From positions 141,844,444-141,908,443 of the forward strand of contig CM061228.1 of assembly GCA_030844895.1 (NCBI GenBank): 64,000 nt of DNA, read 5' to 3'. Below are positions 23,456 through 34,102 of the stretch, piece by piece. The notes beneath the pieces were generated by a model. The model saw only the letters and a program-made list of their open reading frames with translations. It had not been told where the DNA came from and ran no database searches. The position numbers were made by a program, and so were the translations under genes. The stretch's first letter is position 1. Each line of letters opens with the position of its first letter. The DNA is from Ambrosia x helenae (Eukaryota > Streptophyta > Magnoliopsida > Asterales > Asteraceae).

Positions 23456-24614
23456 TGATGTGTTGCCAAATGCATCACATTTATATAGTAATTTTGTATA
23501 GTTTTTAATCATTTAACGTTCGTAAATATCGTGTCTTAGATACTTATTTGTGTTTTGGTATTAAGCAGGTGTTCGTGGGCTAAAACGAGAGAAAAAGAGT
23601 CTAATGGGAGGTGAAACGAGTGCACGGATGAATAAGGAATAAAAAGAAAATAAAATCTGTCAGATCACTTATTCATGCCCCATGAATAACCTCAGGAGTT
23701 ATTCATGCCCCGCGAATAACTGAATTGGGTTGCAAAATGACTATACTGCCCTTAATGAATCCAGCTAATTACCCTTGCTGCCCTCGCGAAATTATCACTT
23801 ATTCATGCCACGCGAATAAGTCAGGGAGTTATTCATGGGGTCGCGAATAACTCTTCAGCCCATAAAAAGCCCATTTTCGCAATTAAAAACCTAGCAGCCG
23901 TTTGGGGAGATTATTATCGAGTTCCAGAGCTAACAAGGGGCGATTTTGAGTACTTTTTGCAGTTCCATTCATTCCGGTTGATGCCAGAGCGATCCAGAAC
24001 AAGTTTTGAAGCCGAAATCATGAAGATGCAAGGCTAATCATCCTGCGGTTTCTCCGGGTGAACGATTTGGTTATTTTATCAATTGTTTTATGTTTAATAC
24101 TTATTATTGGGATTAGATTTTGTGAACACCTTAACGGTCTTTGCGTCTAATTGTATGTTTGACTGATCTAGACAGTTTGGTTGATTAGTATTATTGCATT
24201 ATGTTATCGTATCTTGGTTTTCTTGCACTAGGATTAATTTAACTTTGCAATTAATGTTATGATAGCTGAATTGGGTCGAACAACTTAAACAAAGTCATGT
24301 CTATGTGATTTCCTAAATAGGGTATTAACATAATTCAGTTGATAATTACCAAATCAGAAACCCGGAGTGACCGTTTTTCTATATTATTGTCTTTTCTAAA
24401 AAATCAATTATCAATCCGTTTTGCAGCACTGCAGCACTTTTACATTCAACTTCATAAAAATTAGTTTAGTTAATTTTAATTAATTAGTAGTTAGTAAACT
24501 AGCACTTTCCACAAACTCTCTGAGGTTCGACAACCCTACTTCCTATACTGCAGTCAGTTGTAGCTAAGGAGTAGTTTTTATTTATTTTTTGATTAGCACT
24601 TCGACACGCGATCA
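23456..24614 (+). repeat. LTR2 (internal, diverged LTR)
   Basis: Same ends as the other two but many substitutions and small indels. Examples are CGCGAAATTATC for CGCGTAATTATC, GCTAACAAGG for GCTAAGGAGG, and a rewritten stretch near 24395-24425. A primer site at 24618-24634 follows. Confidence 0.92.
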
Positions 24615-24617
24615 AAA

Positions 24618-24634
24618 TGGCGCCGCTGCCGGGG
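24618..24634 (+). other. Primer-binding site after LTR2
   Basis: TGGCGCCGCTGCCGGGG, identical to the site after LTR1 and at the same 3-nt spacing. Confidence 0.8.
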
Positions 24635-24800
24635 AGTTCGTGCGCTTAGTGTTTAGTTTAGTTTAGTTTGTTTATTTATTTTCTTAAAAAAAAAAAATTG
24701 TCTTTTTAGTTATTTGTTTCCGTATTTTATTTCTCTTCTTCGTTCAGTACTACTCTATTTGTTTTCTTGTTTTTGTGTGTGCAGGTGACTTCTGTGTTGC

Positions 24801-27800
24801 ATGCATACTAGGTTTTCCAAAAAGTCGTCTCCATTGTTATTTGATCCAGAGATTGAGAAGACAGCACGTCAAAACCGTGTTGTTTTTCGTTCAGCAGTAA
24901 AGAAGCAATCAAGTTCTTCAACAGTCGCTCAGAGAATTGAAGAAGCAGCTATTGAGATGGCTGATCAGGATAACCAAAATGACCAAATACCCAACCAACC
25001 GAATGATCTGATTCCACCTGCTCTACCAAACCAACCCATCCCAAACCCACCACCACCACAACAACAATTCCAACCTGGTGAGTATTTTCAAGCTGCTAAC
25101 CCACGTCCACAACAAAACCAACAAAATCCAAGAAACCAACCTCGTCCACAACAAGCAGTTATCCCACCCAACCGACAACAGAACCAACAGAGATATGATG
25201 AGGGAAGTGTGCATACTTGGGACTCTGAATGGGATCAAGAGGACGAACAGGAACCGTATGATGGGAGATATGGTAATTATGGGCATGACATGGAGTATGA
25301 GCAGCAGCCACCACAGCGGGTTAATCAGGGGAACCGTGTTCAGGGATACAGAAATAATCAAGCACCACAAGGGGTTCCTCAATTTAATGTTGGAAATATG
25401 GGGATAGGAGATGAGTTACAGTTAGTAGATGGTGTCCCACAGATACGTCAGAGGGCACCGGTTCAGGGCGTTGATAGTCATTTTCGGCCGGTTATTGTAC
25501 CCAATTCCTCAGCTGTAGTCACACCTGTTAGTAGGAATGGGAGAGCATTTGAAGTGAGACCCCAATATTTGGGTCATCTGCCTGAGTTCTATGGAAAAAG
25601 ATCTGAAGAGCCTTACTTACATATATCAGCATTTGAGTCTGTGTGCAATATGATTGGAGGATCAGGGTTTACTAAGGACCAGGTAATGTTGATGATGTTT
25701 CAGTTCACCTTGAAGGACAGGGCAAGGCAATGGTTTGCTACACTACCCCCAGGTAGTATATACACTTGGCAGGATATGCAACAAATTTTCTTGGAAGAGT
25801 ACTACACCATGAGCAGAACATCTGAGGCTCGGGATGCAATAAGAGGATTTCAGCAGAATTCGGGGGAAGCATTCCATGAGGCTTTTACTAGATTCAAAGA
25901 ATTATTGAGAAAATGTCCTCATCATGGGATTCAGACATGGGAACTAATAAAAGCTTTTTATGATGGACTGACACCAGAGGATGTTAGGGGTTTGACTGCC
26001 ATTAGCAATGGCACATTCTTTACTAACACTGAAGCTGTGGATTGGGGACACTTGGAAAGGATGAGTGCCACTTCAAAGAGACAGGCACAATCATGTAGGA
26101 AGTTGAGACCATCATCTGTCAAGGCAGCAGATTATGAAGCTGAAGAAAGAATTGAAAAATTAAAGCAGCAAAATTTACTCTTGGCAAAACAGGTAGCTCA
26201 ACTTAATTTGGGGAAGAGTAGTGAGGCGAAGGCAGCTAATGCTTTTTCGGTATGTACTGATTGTGGGGAGTTGGGACATCTAGCCCAAGACTGCCAGGGG
26301 CCTTTGGAGAATACAGAAGAGGTGAATCAAGTTTATGGAGAACGGAAGCAATATGACATGAATTCCAACACCTATCATCCTGGGCTCAAAAACCACCCAA
26401 ACTTCAGGTATGGTAATCCTAATAATCAATTAAATCCTAACTTTTCTGGTTCTAATGTGCAGGGAGGAAATCAACAACAGTCTCAGAACAGGCAGTATGG
26501 ATATAATCAAGGGGGTTACTCAAAGAATACCTATAATCAGAGTGGTCAGCAGCAGAGAGGGAATCAGCAAGGCACATCAGGAGGAGGTAATGATCAACTG
26601 AGTGCCATTTTGGATGCCATTAAAGCTGTACAAGAAGAGGTCAAGGTAATGCGCAAAGAAAATGAAGTGAGGGATAAGACCATGGAAGCATTGTCCAAGC
26701 AGGTAGGGCAATTGGCAGCAGACATGTCTAAGAGAGATCCAGGGAAGCTACCAAGTGACACCACCATTAATCCTCAACATCAGCAATCAAGCTCAAGGAA
26801 TGCGAGGAATGTGCAAATCAACCAGGTAAGTATTTTGCGCAATGGTAAGGTTTATGATAATAAAGTGGGAACTCCACCACAGTTTGTTGAGGGTGTGGTG
26901 GAGGATTTGGGTAGTGATGATAGTGAAGATGAACAGGAATTTGTTGAATTGAACAAAACACCTAAAACTGCTTTAGAAAAAGAAAAAAATAAAAATAAAA
27001 GTGTTTTGATCAATAATTCCAACCAGGTTGTAGAAAAGGGTGTGGAGGGTAATACCATCCCTTTTCCTGCAGCTCTCATTGATCCTGGTAAGAAAAAGAC
27101 AGTCAATAAAAGAGGCCCACAATCGGATGAAATGTGGGAGGTTTTCAAACAAGTTAAAATCAATCTTCCTCTTTTAGATGCAATTAAACAAATTCCTGCA
27201 TACGCAAAGTACCTGAAAGATATGTGCACTCAGAAAAGAAATCATAAAATTCCAAAGAAACTTGACATGCCAGCAGATGTGAGTGCAATAATTTCAGGTA
27301 CTCTGCCTGAAAAGTTACAGGATCCAGGGGCACCAATTATTTCAATTCAAGTTGGTGATTTTCAAATGACACGAGCCCTTTTGGATCTTGGAGCGAGTGT
27401 GAGTATACTACCGGGGAGCTTGTATGACCAGTATGAGTTCGGTCCACTTAAGAAAGCTGATACCACTGTGGTGTTGGCTGATTTGACTCCTAAGCTACCC
27501 CGGGGAGTATTATCAGATGTGATTGTGAAAGTTAATGAGTTTTATTATCCGGTTGATTTCTTGGTCCTTGATTATGTTTCTGTTGATAAAACCAAGCAAC
27601 CGACTGTGATTCTTGGCAGACCATTTTTAGCTACTTCTGACTCTCAGATTAATTGCAGGACAGGTACTGTGGATATGACTTTTGGTAACCGCAAGATGCG
27701 GTTAAGTGTTTTTGGTAATGTTTCTAACCCCAATGTTACTGATGAATGCTTTATGGCAGACATCATTGACGGGTGTGTTCCTCCTTACATTCCTAATGAT

Positions 27801-30800
27801 GAGGGGGACGAGTCCATGGTAGAATGTGCTTTGTTTGGCAGGTTATATTCTGAGACAGTCAAGGAACTTGAGGAAGAGGATGCAAAGGTGGAGGCGATGG
27901 TAGTGAGAGAAGGAAGACCACCTTGGTCTTATCATGTGGAGAGTTTGCCAGATCACATTGACACAAAGCTGAAACCATCATTAGAGACACCACCACAATT
28001 AGAACTTAAAGAACTACCTAAACATCTAAAATATGCTTTTGTTGGTGCTAATGATACTCTTCCTGTTATTATTTCTGCAGGTTTGACTGAGGAACAGGAG
28101 AAAGCTTTGATGGAAGTTTTGGTTGCACACCGGGCTGCAATTGGGTGGACTATTGCAGACCTGAAAGGAATAAGTCCCTCAATAGTGATGCATAAAATCA
28201 TAACAGAGGAGGGAGCAAAACCGGCAAGAGATGCACAGAGAAGGCTTAACCCGAACATGAGAGAAGTGGTGAAGAAAGAAGTTCTGAAGTGGCTGGATGC
28301 GGGTATCATTTATCCCATCTCTGACAGCACTTGGGTAAGCCCAACACAGACCGTTCCCAAGAAAGCAGGGATTCAGATAGTCAGGAACGAAAAAGGGGAA
28401 GAAATTGCCACCCGACCTGTTACTGGGTGGAGAATATGCATTGATTACAGGAAGCTGAATGCAGCTACCTCGAAGGACCACTTCCCTTTACCGTTCATTG
28501 ATCAGATCATCGAGAAGTTATCAGGTCAGAAATTTTATTGTTTTCTTGATGGTTATTCAGGGTATAATCAAATTGCCATCCACCCTGAAGACCAACAAAA
28601 GACCACATTTACCTGCCCTTATGGTACCTTTGCATTTAGGCGAATGCCATTTGGGTTGTGTAATGCCCCAGCCACCTTTCAGAGGTGCATGATGAGTATC
28701 TTTTCAGATATGGTTGGGGACTCACTTGAAATTTTTATGGATGACTTCTCAATTTTTGGAACCTCCTTTGAATCTTGCTTAGAACAGTTAACTAAGGTGT
28801 TGAAACGATGTATTGAAACAAACTTAGTTTTAAGCTGGGAAAAGAGCCATTTTATGGTTCAAGAGGGGGTGGTGTTAGGGCATGTAATTTCAAAACGTGG
28901 GATTGAGGTTGATCATGCAAAAATTAAAGCTATTTCAACTTTACCTCCTCCCACAAATGTTAAAGGGGTTAGGTCGTTTTTAGGACATGCTGGTTTTTAC
29001 AGAAGGTTCATAAAAGGTTTTAGTACAATCACAAAACCACTTTGCAAGTTACTTTTAAAAGATGAACCTTTTGTATTTGATGAGGAATGTGTAAAAGCTT
29101 TCAACACTTTGAAAGAAAAACTGGTTGAAGCCCCAATTCTGCAAGCACCCAATTGGTCACAGCCTTTTGAAATCATGTGTGACGCGAGTGACTATGCAGT
29201 TGGGGCTGTTTTGGGTCAAAGGGTAGATAAAAAACCAGTGGTAATTTATTATGCAAGTAAGACGTTGGACGTAGCACAATTGAATTATACTACTACTGAA
29301 AAAGAATTACTTGCAGTTGTGTTTGCTCTTGATAAGTTCAGGTCTTATATTTGGGGAAGCAAGGTGATTGTGTATTCAGATCACAGCGCGGTGCGTTATT
29401 TGATGGAGAAAAAGGATGCGAAACCCAGATTGATCCGTTGGGTTCTCCTGCTTCAGGAGTTTGATCTGGAAATCAGAGACAAGAAGGGAAGTGAAAATGT
29501 GGTGGCAGACCACTTGTCTAGATTGCCCCATATGGATGCTGAAGTCACTAATGAGATCAATGAGAGCTTTCCAGATGAGCAACTATTCAAAGTATCTACT
29601 TCACCATGGTATGCTAACATTGTTAATTATTTGGCTGCAGGTATCATCCCAGAGCATTGGGCAAAGAAAAAGAGAACTCACTTGAAGGCTCAAGCGAAGC
29701 AGTACATTTGGGATGAACCAGACTTGTTTAAGATAGGAGCTGACCAGATAATTCGAAGATGTATCCCAGAATCGGAAGTTCAATGCGTATTGGGACTTGT
29801 GCATGCATCTGCTTGTGGAGGACACTTCAGCGGGCAGAAAACAGGACACAAAGTGCTATCATCGGGGTTATTTTGGCCAAGCATTTTTAAAGATGCTTTT
29901 GAGTTTGCTAAGAACTGCACCAAGTGTCAGCAGATGGGTAGCATAACTAAACGGAATGAGATGCCCATGCAGCCTATCCTCGTGGTTGATATTTTTGATG
30001 TGTGGGGGATCGACTTCATGGGCCCGTTCCCAAATTCCAGGGGTTATCAGTATATCTTGGTGGCTGTCGATTATGTATCTAAATGGATAGAAGCAATAGC
30101 CACCAGGACAAACGACCATACCGTTGTTTGCAATTTTGTAGTATCAAACATCTTTACACGATTTGGACTTCCCCGTGTGATCATCAGTGATGGGGGGTCG
30201 CATTTCAAGAATTTTAAATTCGGTAAATTGCTTAAACGGTATGGTGTGGATCACAGAATTGCAACCCCGTATCACCCACAGACAAGTGGGCAAGTTGAGG
30301 TGTCAAATCGTCAAATTAAAGAGATTTTACAAAAGACAGTAAGACCAGATCGTAAGGACTGGTCCACCAAGCTAGATGATGCATTATGGGCTTACCGTAC
30401 AGCTTATAAGACACCAATTGGCACCACACCATACCGATTGGTTTATGGGAAGGGTTGCCATTTACCGGTGGAAATAGCACATAGGGCATTATGGGCTGTT
30501 AAAGAAGTTAATACTGATTATGATGTTGCAGGTAAAGAAAGGAAGTTGAATCTGTGTGAGCTTGAGGAGCTGAGAGATGAAGCATATGAGAGTGCATCAT
30601 CATACAAGGACAAGATGAAGAAGGTGCACGATGCCAAGCTTCGTTTGAAGAAGTTCGAGGTAGGCCAAAAAGTATGGTTGTACAATTCCCGTCTTAAATT
30701 ATTTCCAGGGAAGTTGAAAAGCAAGTGGACGGGGCCATACTTAATTACGAGAGTTGGTGAATACGGTGATGTCGAGATTGAAGACTTTGATGATCATTTA

Positions 30801-30917
30801 CGTCAAGTAGTGAATGGACATCGACTTAAACCGTACCTGGATTCGTCTGACATCCACGGAACAACAGAAGAGCCGGTTTGCTTTTTGACGAGTGAACCGG
30901 ATGATGAAGGTAAGTGA
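24801..30917 (+). CDS. Athila-like Gag-Pol polyprotein (2,038 aa, open)
   Basis: This is one uninterrupted frame. A Gln/Asn/Pro-rich N-terminus is followed by a capsid-like gag core (about residues 230-400) and the zinc knuckle CTDCGELGHLAQDC near 485. The aspartic protease has DLGASVSILP near 862, with Leu in place of the usual Ser/Thr, as in Athila proteases. Reverse transcriptase spans about 1130-1385, with FLDGYSG and FMDDFSIFG near 1311. RNase H spans about 1453-1575 (MCDASDYAVGA, TEKELLAVVFA, YSDHSAV). Integrase has an HHCC finger near 1667-1715 (HASACGGHF, CTKCQQ) and a DDE core from about 1736 (GIDFMGPF, ISDGGSHF, GQVEVSNRQ). A C-terminal region (KFEVGQKVWLYNSRLKLFPG) follows. All catalytic residues I looked for are present. 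The ATG lies 17 nt after an acceptor-like GTGTGTGCAG. By family the products assemble particles, copy the RNA and integrate the cDNA. Confidence 0.95.
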   Translation: MHTRFSKKSSPLLFDPEIEKTARQNRVVFRSAVKKQSSSSTVAQRIEEAAIEMADQDNQNDQIPNQPNDLIPPALPNQPIPNPPPPQQQFQPGEYFQAANPRPQQNQQNPRNQPRPQQAVIPPNRQQNQQRYDEGSVHTWDSEWDQEDEQEPYDGRYGNYGHDMEYEQQPPQRVNQGNRVQGYRNNQAPQGVPQFNVGNMGIGDELQLVDGVPQIRQRAPVQGVDSHFRPVIVPNSSAVVTPVSRNGRAFEVRPQYLGHLPEFYGKRSEEPYLHISAFESVCNMIGGSGFTKDQVMLMMFQFTLKDRARQWFATLPPGSIYTWQDMQQIFLEEYYTMSRTSEARDAIRGFQQNSGEAFHEAFTRFKELLRKCPHHGIQTWELIKAFYDGLTPEDVRGLTAISNGTFFTNTEAVDWGHLERMSATSKRQAQSCRKLRPSSVKAADYEAEERIEKLKQQNLLLAKQVAQLNLGKSSEAKAANAFSVCTDCGELGHLAQDCQGPLENTEEVNQVYGERKQYDMNSNTYHPGLKNHPNFRYGNPNNQLNPNFSGSNVQGGNQQQSQNRQYGYNQGGYSKNTYNQSGQQQRGNQQGTSGGGNDQLSAILDAIKAVQEEVKVMRKENEVRDKTMEALSKQVGQLAADMSKRDPGKLPSDTTINPQHQQSSSRNARNVQINQVSILRNGKVYDNKVGTPPQFVEGVVEDLGSDDSEDEQEFVELNKTPKTALEKEKNKNKSVLINNSNQVVEKGVEGNTIPFPAALIDPGKKKTVNKRGPQSDEMWEVFKQVKINLPLLDAIKQIPAYAKYLKDMCTQKRNHKIPKKLDMPADVSAIISGTLPEKLQDPGAPIISIQVGDFQMTRALLDLGASVSILPGSLYDQYEFGPLKKADTTVVLADLTPKLPRGVLSDVIVKVNEFYYPVDFLVLDYVSVDKTKQPTVILGRPFLATSDSQINCRTGTVDMTFGNRKMRLSVFGNVSNPNVTDECFMADIIDGCVPPYIPNDEGDESMVECALFGRLYSETVKELEEEDAKVEAMVVREGRPPWSYHVESLPDHIDTKLKPSLETPPQLELKELPKHLKYAFVGANDTLPVIISAGLTEEQEKALMEVLVAHRAAIGWTIADLKGISPSIVMHKIITEEGAKPARDAQRRLNPNMREVVKKEVLKWLDAGIIYPISDSTWVSPTQTVPKKAGIQIVRNEKGEEIATRPVTGWRICIDYRKLNAATSKDHFPLPFIDQIIEKLSGQKFYCFLDGYSGYNQIAIHPEDQQKTTFTCPYGTFAFRRMPFGLCNAPATFQRCMMSIFSDMVGDSLEIFMDDFSIFGTSFESCLEQLTKVLKRCIETNLVLSWEKSHFMVQEGVVLGHVISKRGIEVDHAKIKAISTLPPPTNVKGVRSFLGHAGFYRRFIKGFSTITKPLCKLLLKDEPFVFDEECVKAFNTLKEKLVEAPILQAPNWSQPFEIMCDASDYAVGAVLGQRVDKKPVVIYYASKTLDVAQLNYTTTEKELLAVVFALDKFRSYIWGSKVIVYSDHSAVRYLMEKKDAKPRLIRWVLLLQEFDLEIRDKKGSENVVADHLSRLPHMDAEVTNEINESFPDEQLFKVSTSPWYANIVNYLAAGIIPEHWAKKKRTHLKAQAKQYIWDEPDLFKIGADQIIRRCIPESEVQCVLGLVHASACGGHFSGQKTGHKVLSSGLFWPSIFKDAFEFAKNCTKCQQMGSITKRNEMPMQPILVVDIFDVWGIDFMGPFPNSRGYQYILVAVDYVSKWIEAIATRTNDHTVVCNFVVSNIFTRFGLPRVIISDGGSHFKNFKFGKLLKRYGVDHRIATPYHPQTSGQVEVSNRQIKEILQKTVRPDRKDWSTKLDDALWAYRTAYKTPIGTTPYRLVYGKGCHLPVEIAHRALWAVKEVNTDYDVAGKERKLNLCELEELRDEAYESASSYKDKMKKVHDAKLRLKKFEVGQKVWLYNSRLKLFPGKLKSKWTGPYLITRVGEYGDVEIEDFDDHLRQVVNGHRLKPYLDSSDIHGTTEEPVCFLTSEPDDEGK

Positions 30918-31866
30918 TAACGCATTCGGTATGTGTAATTGTAGAATTTGTATAATTTTTTTGTGTATTTTCGTTGTTTTCGGTTTTGCGTTTTTTGTGT
31001 GTTTGAGTTTTTCAGGTAAATGTATCTATTTCGACACGAGAAATCATCATTAACAGGAGTCCAGGTAACTTTACATGTTCATGGGTCATTGGAATAGGTT
31101 TTAAAGGGTTTGGGAGTGTTAAAATTGAGAAGCTAAAAATTTTTCTAAGTATAAAAACGTCAAAACTTTCTGTCACCAAAGGAATTCGCGCCCCTCTAAT
31201 AAGTCTCCAAGGAATTCATGGGGCGCTAATAACCTATTAAAAAAAAAAAAAAAAAAAAAAAAACACGTCTGTATTCTCTTCTTCCCCAAATTTGTTCTCA
31301 ACCTAAACAACTATTATAATCATCCACCTTCAACCTCAACATTCATCACCATTAACCTTCCACCTCCATTTCTTCTTCCACCCCGCCGCCGCACATTCCC
31401 AACCCTCTGCCGTCTTCTTCCCAGCAACCCTAATCCAACCTGAACTACAACTGCTGACCTGCAACTGCTGTCCAACCAAACCCTAACCCGTCGTCTTCTT
31501 CTGCAATCGTAACCCAACCGCCTGTCACCGCCTTCTCCGCCATAACCAAACCCAAACCCGACCCAACCCCTTCTAACCCAACCGCCTTCCACCCTACAAA
31601 CCCCCAGCCCGGCTCTTCTTCTTCCTTCCACCTCTACCTAGCACCCACCGCCGCCGCAAACCACCCTCTGCACCTCTTCCATTCCCTTCACCCAACCTGC
31701 AGACCCGACCCATCCAGTCACTGTTACAGACCCGACCCGCAGCTCCTGAACATACTTATGTAGGCTCCGTTTTGTTTGCGTCTTGTTATCTCAGTTACGT
31801 GTCGACAATAAGGTGCGTTCTTTTTCTATTATTCAGTTTTCTCTTGGTTTTACTTTGTGTTTGAAG

Positions 31867-31897
<31 letters not shown>

Positions 31898-32745
31898 CTA
31901 GTGGGTTTAGTCGAGTCTAGTATAGGTTTATTGTGTCCTTTGCGAGTAATTTATTTGTATCGGTTCATGGCGCTAAAGTGTCTCGTGTAGGCTTGCTCGG
32001 TATCTTTCGATTTAGGCGTCTTCTTATTCTCAAGGTTGACTTGTTAAAGTGGGTTAAAGTAGAATTGTTAGGCGCTTGTGCTTTAGGCGTTTGTTGTTAT
32101 GAGGTATATGTGATGATATAAGAGTGATGCGGATTATGATTTGCTCTTGGGTATACAAGTCGATAAGTTAAATGTGGCGCCTTGGTAAATTGATATCATG
32201 TCCTAAGCATCGGATTCGTATAACACTTAGGCGATGTGTTGTCTAGGCCATTCGAGGACAAATGAGTTTAAGTGTGGGGGGGTGGTCGTCTTGAAAGATA
32301 AACGGATAAACTCGTTGAATGGTTATTAGGCGAGTTTGGATAATCAAGTGAAGTGAAGGTTGAAAAGGCTAAGTTATATCCTTGTTTGGTAGTCGTGTTA
32401 GAGTTTTTAAGGAGTCGTTGGGATGATTTGTCTTGAAATTAATTGCAGGTTTAAAACGCCTCGCCCGTACTCAATCTCCATTCGGGCGGGGATGTTTTAA
32501 ATATTATATACATAATGGGTATCCCAAAATTTCAAGTTATTTTAGATTTGTTTATTTAATTTTATTTATTTATTTGTCTGTTCTCAGTTTTAGGCGCGAC
32601 CGCGACCGAAATGCTATACGGTCGCAATGTTTTTCAGTATTAAAAAAAAAAAAAAAAAAAAAAATTAAAAAAATTAAAACACCAAAAATAGTTGCTTATT
32701 TATGTTTACCTGACTGATTTGTATGTTTTTAATCTGTCTTGCAGG
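30918..32745 (+). other. Spacer between pol and ORF2 of the Athila-like element
   Basis: 1.8 kb without a supported ORF. At 31185-31228 it has a copy of the third and fourth LTR palindromes (ATTCGCGCCCCTCTAATAAG, then ATTCATGGGGCGCTAATAAC), then A and C/T-rich leader-like DNA. It also has GAGGACAAATG with a polypurine block (32270-32287), hairpin 1 (32459-32491) and hairpin 2 (32596-32625). A perfect AAG/GTAAGT donor consensus overlaps the pol stop (30907-30915), and an acceptor-like CTTGCAG ends at 32744. Confidence 0.65.
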
Positions 32746-34102
32746 ATGTCAGGTAAGGAATCGTCTAGTGCGGTCGTGGGAGCCAAGCGAAAAAGAGGAC
32801 CTAAACAGAGGCCACGGGGTGAGCCTGGACCGCGAGTTACAGGGGTCTCTAGGAGTATTCGGTATGCATTGCCTGAGGTTAGGCCACAGCCTGGGGACCC
32901 AGTAGAGCCCGTTGAGGACAGGGTTTTAGAGGATCACACACTGTTGCAGTTTGAGATAGGTTCTAGGGAATGGGAGAACTGTCAAAAAATATATGTTGAT
33001 CCCTGAGTTACAGCACAGGACGATAAATTGGGAGTTAATGGGTGTGTTAGATCAGCATGAGAGGATGGAGGAGATGTTAGGACCTAAGTGGATGGCTATC
33101 TTAAAGTGTGATCTACCGCAGTATAGGGAGCTTACCGTTGAGTTTTATTCCACTTTTCGATACAATGCTGACAGATTTCTTGAGCAACATGCAGTGTCGT
33201 TCTCATTAGGCAGACGGTTGTATGAGTTTAGTGTGCCTAGGTTTGCAGTAGTGGCTGGGATTTATACTGACAAAGAGGTGAAGGCATCTGGATTTAGCCG
33301 GTTACTTAGGGGTAGTTATAAGAAGAAAAGGTCGAGTTCGATTCTTACTAGGGATTTGAAGGAATTTTGGAGGACTATCGCTGTGGGTGAGTTTGGTAAC
33401 AATGTGACGGAGTCAAGGATCAGAGATCCAGTTATCAGGTTTATTCATAGGATCTTAGCCTGCACTCTTGTCGCCCGTAAGGGGAGCGGGGACAAAGTAA
33501 GTGTACTCGATGCCTTCTGTTTGTATTGTATTGTCGGCCGCAGGGAGGCCAATCTGGCTACTATTTTGTTATCCTCATTTGCTAGGGGTGCGCGTGATGG
33601 AGCTAAGAGTAGATTAGGTTTGGGACCTTATGTGACTCGGATTGCAGAGAGTTTAGGGGTGTTTGACAGGTATCCTAGGGAGCATTTGACTACGGGGCCA
33701 GAGACAGTATGTTATGAGATGCAGGATATGAGGATGGCTAAGATGATTACGTATGATGATCCACCAGAGTGGGAGTTAGTACTACCGCATGTCGGGACAC
33801 TAGCAGCAGAGACTGTACAGAGGACTATAGCTAGACGGCAGGTTCAGTCATCTATGGACTGCCCTAGTCCTTTGTGTTTACCATCACCATCTGAGTTGGT
33901 CACAGTAGAGCCTGATGTTCAGAGGAGAGATGAGTTAGAGGCAAAGGTTGATATGTTTACGGATATGATGAGGTTCATGATGCAGGGCATGGGTTTGAAG
34001 ATACCCGAGCGTTTCAGGGGTATAGGTGATCTAGTAGGTACATCTGCAGGAGCTGAGCAGGAGGGAGGCAGTCAGTCTGAGGAGCCTGGGCGGCAGGAGT
34101 GA
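32746..34102 (+). pseudogene. ORF2 of the Athila-like element, one frameshift
   Basis: The first frame (32746-33006) encodes a basic start MSGKESSSAVVGAKRKRGPK. The second (32993-34102) continues with about 350 residues. The switch is at a run of six A (32984-32989), so one extra A explains it: a mutation, a sequencing error or a slippery site. The body (PQYRELTVEFYSTFRY, FSLGRRLYEFSVPRFAVVAG) resembles the ATHILA ORF-1 protein family as I remember it. There is no signal peptide or membrane helix, so it does not look like an envelope protein although it stands where env-like genes stand. Its role is unknown. An acceptor-like site abuts the ATG. Confidence 0.7.

Noticed and set aside
31320..31631. 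103-codon Gly/Arg-rich minus-strand ORF
   Set aside because: Antisense of a C/T-rich spacer in the retroelement with low-complexity composition.
32746..34102. ORF2 as an envelope gene
   Set aside because: No signal peptide, membrane helix or cleavage motif; it looks like an ATHILA ORF-1-type protein instead.
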